Of a DNA stretch of 64,000 bases, positions 48,281 through 55,638 are shown piece by piece. Made by a program: the position numbers and the translations under genes. The notes under the pieces are model-generated. The model made no database searches and was not told the origin of the DNA. It saw nothing but the letters and a program-made list of their open reading frames with translations. How positions within the stretch are numbered: the stretch's first letter is position 1; each line of letters starts with the position of its first letter. Source of the stretch: an uncultured beta proteobacterium (GTDB lineage: Bacteria > Pseudomonadota > Gammaproteobacteria > Burkholderiales > SG8-39); NCBI GenBank assembly GCA_902826155.1, contig CADEDU010000002.1:75469-139468 (forward strand), in the 5' to 3' direction.

Positions 48281-49753
48281 TCAGCAATCGCTGACTTTGA
48301 ACTCCACCCGACGGTCCAGCGCGTCGCGGCGATCGTCGGTCCCCAGACCGGAGAGGTTCTCGCGCGAGCCCACGCCTGCCGCCCCGAGTTTCTTGCGCAG
48401 AACGACCGAGTCGGTCTCCAATCGCTGCTTCACGTACTGGGCGCGCATCAGCGACAGGCGTTCGTTTAGCGGCTCCGGCCCGGTACGGCTCGTGTGACCG
48501 ACGATATTGATGCACGCGGTTCGCTGAGAGGCGCGGGTGGCAATCTGCTTGAGCCACATGTGGTACGCGCCGCTGATCTGCGGATCGGTAACGAACAAGG
48601 TCGAGCCCGGCCGGAACAAGAACATCACCGAGAGCTGATTGTGGGCCAAGCCGAAATCGACGATCCGTTGAAACGCCTGAGTCGCCTCGTCGATGCGCTT
48701 GAGCTTCCAGGCAGACAGGTACGTGCCGTTGTGCACGCGCAGTTGATCGCCTTCTTTGGTGCGCATCACGCCGCGGTAAAGGTCGAGTGCGTCTTCGTAA
48801 CGACCCTCGACGTAGGCGTTCATCGCGTCGTTGATCAATGCCGCGGTGACGATCTTGTCCCAGTACGCCGGGTTGATCGGCTCGCCCGATTTGGTGCCCT
48901 GGCAGGTGCGCACGTAACCTTGCGTGGCCGGATCGGGCGCCCACGCCGGGCTATCCAGGAAGAACGCCGTGGGAGTGTGATCGACCCCCTCCATCGATGC
49001 CCGCGCGAACCCTTTCGACACGATCTTGCCTGATCGCACATCGAGAAGGGCCAAGCACACGCGATACCAGTCACGCGCACCGGCGTTCTTGCCGTCCTTG
49101 TCCACCGCCGTGAACGTACCGATGAACAGCAGCGGTCCGCGCGCGAGCGAAGCAGTATTGAACGGCAGCAGTTCGTAGCGCGGGAAGTCGGACTTGACCA
49201 TGCTTTCGATGCGCTGACCCATGGCTTCCGTCGCCAGAGTGCGAACGCCCGTATTGCCGTCGATCAACGGGTCGATGGCCAAAGGCAGTCTCGCAGCACT
49301 CTCACCCGGCGGTAGCTGCGCGTTGTTGAACAGATTCTTTGCCGCGAACTGCAGTGCTTGCTCGAACGGCATGATCGGTGGCAGACCAGCGGCAGGCTTC
49401 GGCGCCGCTGCAACCGCAGGCGGCTTCGATGCCGGCGCAGGCGCCGCTGGAGCCGGCGTCGGCGCGGCCACAACCGCAGGAGCGGAAACCGTCGGCGCGG
49501 GTTGCACGATCACCGGGGAAGGCGCCGGTACGGGCTTGGTCACTACCGGCGTTGGTGCCTCCTTGGGTTCCACGACTCGAGGCGTTTGAGCCGCTGGTTG
49601 CTGCGCGGAAGGCGGTGCGGTGGTGGATTTCTGCGGCGATGGTGCAGATGTGCCGGTGCACCCGATCAACCAGGCGGCCGTGCAAGCACCGACCGCCAAA
49701 GCAGACCAGCGCCAGGACCGGCGCGACGAGGACAAGCGTTCGCGAGTAGGCAT
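48281..49753 (-). CDS. OmpA-family lipoprotein with TPR-like region
   Basis: A 490-residue outer-membrane lipoprotein candidate: lipobox LIGC with C32, about 90 residues of Pro/Ala linker, a middle domain of about 150 residues (FEQALQFAAKNLFNNAQLP, LLFIGTFTAVDKDGK), a TPR-like pair (NDAMNAYVEGRYEDALDLYRG, AWKLKRIDEATQAFQRIVD) and a C-terminal OmpA domain (NIVGHTSRTGPEPLNERLS, RRDALDRRVEFKV). ATG 49753 is chosen because AAGAGGAG lies eight bases upstream; it shares one base with the caspase stop (TGATG). It could play the outer-membrane role that TssJ has in a standard T6SS, which is speculation. Confidence 0.85.
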   Translation of the reverse strand: MPTRERLSSSRRSWRWSALAVGACTAAWLIGCTGTSAPSPQKSTTAPPSAQQPAAQTPRVVEPKEAPTPVVTKPVPAPSPVIVQPAPTVSAPAVVAAPTPAPAAPAPASKPPAVAAAPKPAAGLPPIMPFEQALQFAAKNLFNNAQLPPGESAARLPLAIDPLIDGNTGVRTLATEAMGQRIESMVKSDFPRYELLPFNTASLARGPLLFIGTFTAVDKDGKNAGARDWYRVCLALLDVRSGKIVSKGFARASMEGVDHTPTAFFLDSPAWAPDPATQGYVRTCQGTKSGEPINPAYWDKIVTAALINDAMNAYVEGRYEDALDLYRGVMRTKEGDQLRVHNGTYLSAWKLKRIDEATQAFQRIVDFGLAHNQLSVMFLFRPGSTLFVTDPQISGAYHMWLKQIATRASQRTACINIVGHTSRTGPEPLNERLSLMRAQYVKQRLETDSVVLRKKLGAAGVGSRENLSGLGTDDRRDALDRRVEFKVSDC

Positions 49754-51066
49754 CAGCGGCACTCCTCTTTGAGGAACTTCATGTCACTGGGAAGCATTGG
49801 TTCACCCAGTGACGCTCGAATCAACAATGCATTGCAGCGTTCCGATCGATTGCCCGAGTTACTGGCGACCACGCGTGGCGGCGCTGCAGGTTCCGATGTG
49901 GCGGGCCGACGCGGCGGCACCGGCAGCGCGATTGGCGGCTCTGGCTTCGCCTGTTCCGGCGGCGGACGAGTCACCACGGGCGGCTCCTTCTGCTGCCGTT
50001 CGGCGGGTCGAGTCGGCGCGGTCGGACTCTGCTCCGAGCGAGGCGGCAAAGCCTCCGGCGGCTTGGCTCCCGTTGTCGCGGATGGCAACACCGGTCGCTT
50101 CTCTTTCTCCAATTGGGCTTCGCGTTCGTCCAGTCGCTTTTCGCGCGCCTGCTGATCGCGCTCGCGCGCCTGTTGCTCGCGTTCTCGCTCGGCAAGCCGC
50201 GCGAGCAATGTTTGTATCTCCTGTTGCTTCGCCTGCTCTTCCACGCTCAGTCCGCGGCGCGGATTGAAGCTGAAGTCGGCCGTCATCGACGAGTTGACCC
50301 ACGGCATCTGCCTGCCCTCGGTTTGACGCAACACGTTGAGGCGAACCTGTTTGAACATCTGCTCGACTTCCAATCCTTCAATCAGCATTTCCTTGACGAG
50401 ATTGCGCGTGTAGACGCTGTTCGAATCCGGAGGACCGTCTTCGGCGGCGGCGCCAGGCGCGGACGAATAGGCGATCAACGCGCCGCGAGCACTGAGTTCC
50501 GCAAGCCCGCCGATCGGTTTGATATTTCTGGTCTTGCCGCGAAACGGATTGTCGCGACAGGCATCCAGGATGATGATCCGCACCTGCGCGCGTGCCCGCT
50601 CGATGCGACTGACGTAGGCCTCGTCGACATCGACCGATTCGTCCTTGATTTCTTCTTCGTCGCGCAGATTGATGTCGACCGGGAGCAGGTAGTTGCGACC
50701 GTCGATCTGCACACCGTGTCCGGCGTAGTAGAGAACCGCGACACCATCCTCTTCCTGGGTGCGCCGCGCGAACTCGCGCAACACACGACGAAAGTCGCGC
50801 ACGCCGAGATTGACGTGTTCGGCCACCTCGAAGCCGAGTTTGCGCAGCGTCGAGGCCACGACGCGAGCATCGTTCTCAGGATTGTTCAGCGGGATGCTCG
50901 CGTAGCGCGCGTTGCCGATCACCATCGCCATTCGCTTCATCGCCCAGGCGTCGGTTACGGGCAGGCCCACCGCGATCAGGACGAGCGCGCACGACCACAC
51001 TCGGACACGACTCTTCGAGCCGTACCAGAGCCATCCCCATTTGCGCAGGAGTCCGATCCCGATCAT
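49753..51066 (-). CDS. Exported or membrane-anchored caspase-like protease, copy 3
   Basis: A 437-residue orthocaspase. A hydrophobic segment at about residues 24-42 (WSCALVLIAVGLPVTDAWA) is a signal or anchor. The caspase domain at about 43-270 has KRMAMVIGNARYA, His117 in YYAGHGVQ and Cys170 in IILDACRDNPF. A highly charged coiled coil of Arg/Glu/Gln follows (about 275-325), then a Pro-rich stretch and a short C-terminal domain with a Cys (RSERCNALLIRASLGEPMLP). ATG 51066 has GAGGGA close upstream. It is translationally coupled to the OmpA lipoprotein. Its C-terminus differs entirely from copies 1 and 2. Confidence 0.9.
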   Translation of the reverse strand: MIGIGLLRKWGWLWYGSKSRVRVWSCALVLIAVGLPVTDAWAMKRMAMVIGNARYASIPLNNPENDARVVASTLRKLGFEVAEHVNLGVRDFRRVLREFARRTQEEDGVAVLYYAGHGVQIDGRNYLLPVDINLRDEEEIKDESVDVDEAYVSRIERARAQVRIIILDACRDNPFRGKTRNIKPIGGLAELSARGALIAYSSAPGAAAEDGPPDSNSVYTRNLVKEMLIEGLEVEQMFKQVRLNVLRQTEGRQMPWVNSSMTADFSFNPRRGLSVEEQAKQQEIQTLLARLAEREREQQARERDQQAREKRLDEREAQLEKEKRPVLPSATTGAKPPEALPPRSEQSPTAPTRPAERQQKEPPVVTRPPPEQAKPEPPIALPVPPRRPATSEPAAPPRVVASNSGNRSERCNALLIRASLGEPMLPSDMKFLKEECR

Positions 51067-51303
51067 GTCCCTCAAGCACGGCTGCGTTCGGGCAGCGGAG
51101 GACGCACTGCAGTGATGTGCAGCAGCCTCGGCCTCGTAAAGAAATGCCTGCATGCCACCGCCCGTCCGCAGGATTCTACCTTCGGCCGGGGCACGATTGC
51201 ATGGATCGGATGGTCTACACTCGCCGGCCGTCATCTCACCGGCGAGTCGAACCGAATTTTACAAGTGCTCGCGCTGCACCAGCGTGCGCCGGCCCCCCAC
51301 ACC

Positions 51304-52509
51304 ATGCTTCAACCGTTTTCTGCAGCGCGGCGCAGCGCTCCGACGAGGATCGCCGAGCGCATGACGCACATCGACCCGTTCTACGTCATGGAGATTCAAC
51401 GCCGCGCGCTCGAACTCGAGGCGCAAGGTCGGCGCATCGTGCACATGGAGATCGGTCAGCCGGATCTAGGCGCGCCCGAGCCCGTGATTGACGCGGTGAG
51501 TGCGGCCCTGCGGCGCGAGGCGCTTGGCTACACCGACGCGCTTGGCACGCAAGCGTTGCGTGATGCGATCGCAGCGTTCTATCAAGACCGCTTCGGCATC
51601 AACGTGCCGTTGTCGCGCATCATCGTCACCGCCGGCGCGTCCGGGGCGTTTCTCACTTTGAACGGGACGCTTTTCAACCCGGGCGACGAGGTGCTGATCC
51701 CTGCACCTGGCTATCCATGCAACCGGCATTTCGTGGCTATGTTCGATGCATCACCACGAACTTTGCCTGTTTCAGCGGGAACGCGTTTCCAGCCAACCGC
51801 CGCGAACGTGGTTGATCATTGGAATTCGAGAACGCGCGGAATCGTGATCGCCACGCCGTCGAACCCGACCGGCACTTCGATCGCACCTGCCGAGCTCGCG
51901 AGAATCGCCGATGTGGTGCGACAACAAAGCGGCGTGTTGATCGTCGATGAGATCTATCAAGGTTTGACCTACGGCGAGTCGCCCACGTCGGCACTGGCCA
52001 TCAGCGACGAGTTGTTCGTGGTCAACAGCTTCTCCAAATATTTCTGCATGACGGGATGGCGCATCGGTTGGATGGTGGTTCCCGAGGATGCGGTCCCCGC
52101 GCTCGAACGGTTCGCGCAGAACGCTTTCATCAGCCCCTCGGGGCCGGCGCAATGTGCAGCCCTCGCGGCTCTTCAGCCACGCTGCCTGGAGATTTTCGAG
52201 GAACGCCGCGGGACGTTTGAGCGCCGACGGGACCGGTTGGTGCCGGCTCTGCGAGATTTGGGCTTCAACGTCCCGGTGGTACCCGACGGAGCGTTTTATG
52301 TGTACGCCGACTGCTCGCGCTTCAGCGACGACAGCTTCGCGTTCGCATTCGAGCTTCTGGAAAACGCAGGCGTCGCGCTCACCCCGGGGCGGGACTTCGG
52401 TGGCGAGGATCAGGAACGCTACGTGCGGTTCGCATACACGCGCGGCATGGACGATCTGGACGAGGCAATAGACCGGCTGGGACGGTACTTGTCCGGTCGC
52501 AACGGCTGA
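51304..52509 (+). CDS. PLP-dependent aminotransferase, class I/II
   Basis: A 401-residue fold-type I aminotransferase. Blocks are HMEIGQPDLGAPEPV near residue 48, TAGASGAFLTLNGTLFNPGDEVL, TPSNPTGTSI, IVDEIYQGLTYGE and the PLP lysine K245 in NSFSKYFCMTGWRIGWMV. Length and motifs fit the aspartate/alanine aminotransferase subgroup; the exact amino donor is not determinable. The ATG at 51304 is used, with ATG 51361 as an alternative. The open frame upstream runs antisense through the caspase gene and is not coding. Divergent from caspase copy 3. Confidence 0.92.
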   Translation: MLQPFSAARRSAPTRIAERMTHIDPFYVMEIQRRALELEAQGRRIVHMEIGQPDLGAPEPVIDAVSAALRREALGYTDALGTQALRDAIAAFYQDRFGINVPLSRIIVTAGASGAFLTLNGTLFNPGDEVLIPAPGYPCNRHFVAMFDASPRTLPVSAGTRFQPTAANVVDHWNSRTRGIVIATPSNPTGTSIAPAELARIADVVRQQSGVLIVDEIYQGLTYGESPTSALAISDELFVVNSFSKYFCMTGWRIGWMVVPEDAVPALERFAQNAFISPSGPAQCAALAALQPRCLEIFEERRGTFERRRDRLVPALRDLGFNVPVVPDGAFYVYADCSRFSDDSFAFAFELLENAGVALTPGRDFGGEDQERYVRFAYTRGMDDLDEAIDRLGRYLSGRNG

Positions 52510-52529
52510 GCACGGCGACGTACGCGGGT

Positions 52530-53240
52530 CTATATCCTGGTGCCGGCGTTCACCTTGGCTCGCCGATCGCTGAGGACTCGGTCGAGCTGCGCCTTCTCGC
52601 TCAGGATCTTCTCGGCGTACTGCCGAGTCCGATCGTTAGGCGCGCCGTTGTACCACTGCAAGCCACCTTCCAGGCTACCCGCTCGGGCGATGTACTCACG
52701 GAGAATCTGCGCGCCCACCAGGATGTTGACCCAAGGCACGAGCACGGCCTCCGCCCCGCCATGGCCATTGAGTTTGTCTTCGTGAAACCTGGGAATGACC
52801 TGCATGAGGCCCTTGGCACCCATGTCGCTTTGGGCAATCGGATTGAAGCGCGACTCGATCGCCATGACTGCGAGCAGTAAGCCCGGATCCAATCCGACGA
52901 TGTTGCCCGCTTCGAACGCGGCAAGCACGTAGTCCTGAGCCACTTCCTCGGCAATGCGGTAATTGCGTGCGAGGAGTCGCGCGGTCGCTTTCTGCGGTGG
53001 GGAGATCTCCTGTTGTTCGACCGTCGGGGTACTCGCGGTGCTCACTTCGGTGGCGACATTGGCCGAATGAGCGTGCTTCTCGTCCGCCGCCGTTCCCGGG
53101 CGCCCCTTCAGGTCGATGGCGTGTAGCGTGAGAAACAGGAGCGAGAACATCCCAACCAGACTGAACGCTCCGCGACCCAGTTCGAACATACGTTCGAGAC
53201 GCCGACCGATTCGAATGCTCAACTCCGATCCAATGCGCAT
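52530..53240 (-). CDS. Membrane-anchored lytic transglycosylase (SLT domain)
   Basis: A 236-residue enzyme cleaving the glycan strand of peptidoglycan. Membrane anchor at about residues 25-43 (FSLVGMFSLLFLTLHAIDL), a linker, then an SLT domain with catalytic Glu129 in AVMAIESRFNP, MGAKGLMQVIPRFHEDK and the late GGLQWYNG block. AAGGAGG precedes the ATG. It lies next to the aminotransferase and 1.5 kb from caspase copy 3. T6SS and other envelope machines often use such enzymes to pass the wall, so membership of the TssLM module is possible, although MltE/Slt-like housekeeping is equally likely. Confidence 0.9.
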   Translation of the reverse strand: MRIGSELSIRIGRRLERMFELGRGAFSLVGMFSLLFLTLHAIDLKGRPGTAADEKHAHSANVATEVSTASTPTVEQQEISPPQKATARLLARNYRIAEEVAQDYVLAAFEAGNIVGLDPGLLLAVMAIESRFNPIAQSDMGAKGLMQVIPRFHEDKLNGHGGAEAVLVPWVNILVGAQILREYIARAGSLEGGLQWYNGAPNDRTRQYAEKILSEKAQLDRVLSDRRAKVNAGTRI

Positions 53241-53739
53241 AGCGCGGTCCTCCTTGCAAGATTGCTCAGCAGTGGAGCCTCGGCGGGGAGCGCCGGTCTG
53301 GTTTGACGGTCTGATCCGCGAGTTGCCACGTTACGTACGTCGCGGACCGAACGGCGCGGGCTTGACCCGGATCAGACGCGGGTACAGCCGTTCATCGAAG
53401 TCGGGATTATGACGGGGCGCAATCTCAGCGCTACACCGTTCGGCGGCATCCAGGGACCGCCTGATGCGACGTTACATTGACGGAATAATTCTTTTAGATC
53501 AGAGAGTTAGTAAAAGCTCGCTGCGCGTGGCGCCTCGTTGGCGCGCTTGACCAGATGGCACGATCCTGCAACGCAAAACTGGGAATTGGTGCAGACAAGT
53601 GCCCCGGCGAGAAGCCTACCCCTTGCTACAATGGGTACGTCTCTTGGTTTCACCGCCGGGGACGAACGCACCAACGCGGAATGTCTGCGGTTCAGCCTTT
53701 GCCTGCACAAAGACTGGCCGCAGACCATTCCACGCCCGC
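53241..53739. other. Gene-free interval before the H1-like gene
   Basis: About 500 bases. A lower-GC stretch lies at 53470-53515 and a TACAAT near 53628, but no complete promoter or convincing small gene is seen. Confidence 0.45.
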
Positions 53740-54111
53740 CTAAGGCCTCGAACCAGTCGGAAACGGCCACGCTGCTGCTGGGCTGAGAGGCATTCTCATC
53801 CCCGACGACGAGGCGCCTGCCGCAGAAGCGGTGGACCTTGCCGACGATGCAGCCGCGGGCTTCTTCGCGGACTGAGCCTTATTCACGGGTTTCTTAGCTG
53901 CCTTTTTTTTGACGGCTTTCTTCTTAGCCGACTTTTTTTTTGCGGACTTTTTCTTTGCCGCTTTCTTTTTGGCAGCCTTCTTCTTTACAGCCTTCTTCTT
54001 GGCTGTTTTTTTCTTGGCTGCCGACTTCTTCTTAGCAGCCTTCTTCTTGGCCTTTTTCTTGGCCGCTTTTTTTGCTGTCTTTTTCTTCGCTGCTTTCTTC
54101 TTGGTAGCCAT
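53740..54111 (-). CDS. Histone H1-like lysine/alanine-rich DNA-binding protein (AlgP/HctB-like)
   Basis: A 123-residue very basic protein. The first 80 residues are almost only Lys and Ala with some Ser, Thr and Val, in AAKKK-type units like the C-terminal tail of eukaryotic H1 and of AlgP or Bordetella BpH1. The last 40 are Ser/Ala-rich and end in a Pro-containing tail. TAGGAGC precedes the ATG. It should bind DNA non-specifically and compact or regulate it. The coding DNA contains long A runs, so copy number and length may vary between strains. It is separated from nrdB by a terminator. Confidence 0.88.
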   Translation of the reverse strand: MATKKKAAKKKTAKKAAKKKAKKKAAKKKSAAKKKTAKKKAVKKKAAKKKAAKKKSAKKKSAKKKAVKKKAAKKPVNKAQSAKKPAAASSARSTASAAGASSSGMRMPLSPAAAWPFPTGSRP

Positions 54112-54440
54112 AGCAATAGCTCCTATAGAGTTGAACAAACACACCAACGAAACCCGGCCGGACAAGCCCGGGGGCATTCGGCTACCGGATCACTCCGATG
54201 CGCCGAATTCGGCTCGGACACTCGCTTGAGCGCAGCGAGTACCCACGATCCATTCAGACAAAAAAAACGGGGCCCACGGTCCCCGTTCCTGCGGCTGCAA
54301 GCAAGCTGACCCCACATCGAGATCTGCAGATCTGATTGCGGGCGAGAATGCCCTGGCACCGCTACGCAGGTGCGGTGCACGGGCCGAGTGTTTGAACTTG
54401 GGATGGGAGTCACTATTGATAGGCGGGCGGGAGTGGAAAC
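54112..54440. other. Interval between nrdB and the H1-like gene
   Basis: About 330 bases. It holds the nrdB terminator at 54258-54288 and must contain the promoter of the H1-like gene; no consensus promoter is obvious. Confidence 0.45.
54258..54288 (-). terminator. Rho-independent terminator downstream of nrdAB
   Basis: On the minus strand AACGGGG, an eight-base loop, CCCCGTT and then a run of T (complement of the A run at 54260-54267). It lies about 150 bases after the nrdB stop and isolates the H1-like gene. Confidence 0.88.
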
Positions 54441-55607
54441 TCAGTCCCAATTCAGCGCACCGCCGGTCTGATACTCGATCACGCGAGTTTCGAAGAAGTT
54501 GCGCTCTTTCTTCAGATCGATCATTTCGCTCATCCAGGGGAAAGGGTTAGTTGCCCCGGCGTACGGCTGATCGATCCCGATCTGCTGACAGCGTCGATTA
54601 GCGATATAGCGAAGATATTCCTTGAACATCGGCGCGTTGAGGCCCAGCACGCCTCGCGGCATCGTATCTTCTGCATATCGGTATTCGAGTTCCACCGCTT
54701 TCTTGATTAGACCTTGAATTTCCTCACGAAATTTCGGTGTCCACAAGTGCGGATTCTCGAGCTTGATCTGATTGATCAGATCGATACCGAAATTACAGTG
54801 CATCGACTCGTCGCGAAGGATGTATTGATACTGCTCGGCCGAACCGGTCATCTTGTTTTGCCTGCCGAGCGCAAGGATCTGCGTGAACCCGACGTAGAAG
54901 AACAAACCTTCCATGATGCAGGCGAAGACGATGAGGCTTCGCAGCAACTCTCGATCGCTCTCAGGCGTCCCCGTCTTGAATGCCGGGTCCGTCAGCGTAT
55001 CGATGAACGGGATGAGGAACTCGTCCTTCTCGCGAATGGCCGCGATCTCGTGATAGGCATTGAACACCTCGCCCTCATCGAGACCCAGACTCTCCACAAT
55101 GTACTGGTAGGCGTGGGTGTGGATCGCCTCCTCGAACGCCTGGCGTAGCAAGTATTGGCGGCATTCTGGCGCCGAGATATGCCGGTACGTACCAAGCACG
55201 ATGTTGTTCGCTGCCAGCGAATCAGCGGTTACGAAGAACCCGAGGTTACGCTTGACGATCCGACGCTCATCCTCGGACAGACCGTTGGGGTCTTTCCACA
55301 GCGCGATGTCCCGATTCATATTCACTTCCTGGGGCATCCAGTGGTTCGCGCACGCCGCGAGGTACTTCTCCCAAGCCCACTTGTACTTGAACGGAACGAG
55401 CTGGTTGAGATCGGTATTGCCGTTGATGACCCGCTTGTCCTCCATGCGGATCCGGCGAAACTGGTCGGACTGTGCAATGGATTGCTCGACGAGCCTTGGT
55501 GTCGGGATTGGAGTCGCTTGCGGCACGCCCGGCGCGAACGCCAGGGGCTGCAGCCCGAACCCAGCCATCGCCACCCCTGCATTCATGTCGTCGTCGAACT
55601 TCAGCAT
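54441..55607 (-). CDS. nrdB: Ribonucleoside-diphosphate reductase class Ia, beta subunit
   Basis: A 388-residue NrdB that holds the di-iron centre and tyrosyl radical. Visible ligand regions are [16 protein letters not shown] near residue 164 and [17 protein letters not shown] near 260; the radical-site helix region is [21 protein letters not shown] precedes the ATG. It is 31 bases downstream of nrdA, in one operon. Together the subunits make deoxyribonucleotides aerobically, with electrons from thioredoxin (trxB at 18796). Confidence 0.97.
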   Translation of the reverse strand: MLKFDDDMNAGVAMAGFGLQPLAFAPGVPQATPIPTPRLVEQSIAQSDQFRRIRMEDKRVINGNTDLNQLVPFKYKWAWEKYLAACANHWMPQEVNMNRDIALWKDPNGLSEDERRIVKRNLGFFVTADSLAANNIVLGTYRHISAPECRQYLLRQAFEEAIHTHAYQYIVESLGLDEGEVFNAYHEIAAIREKDEFLIPFIDTLTDPAFKTGTPESDRELLRSLIVFACIMEGLFFYVGFTQILALGRQNKMTGSAEQYQYILRDESMHCNFGIDLINQIKLENPHLWTPKFREEIQGLIKKAVELEYRYAEDTMPRGVLGLNAPMFKEYLRYIANRRCQQIGIDQPYAGATNPFPWMSEMIDLKKERNFFETRVIEYQTGGALNWD

Positions 55608-55638
55608 GCGGCCGGTCTCCGAATTGTTCGTTTTGTTG

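Noticed and set aside
50113..51303. Upstream in-frame extension of the aminotransferase by about 400 codons
   Set aside because: It is antisense through the caspase copy 3 gene and aminotransferase homology starts only at about 51304.
53555..53743. Small plus-strand open frame of 62 codons in the gap before the H1-like gene
   Set aside because: No ribosome-binding site and wrong-frame-like composition.
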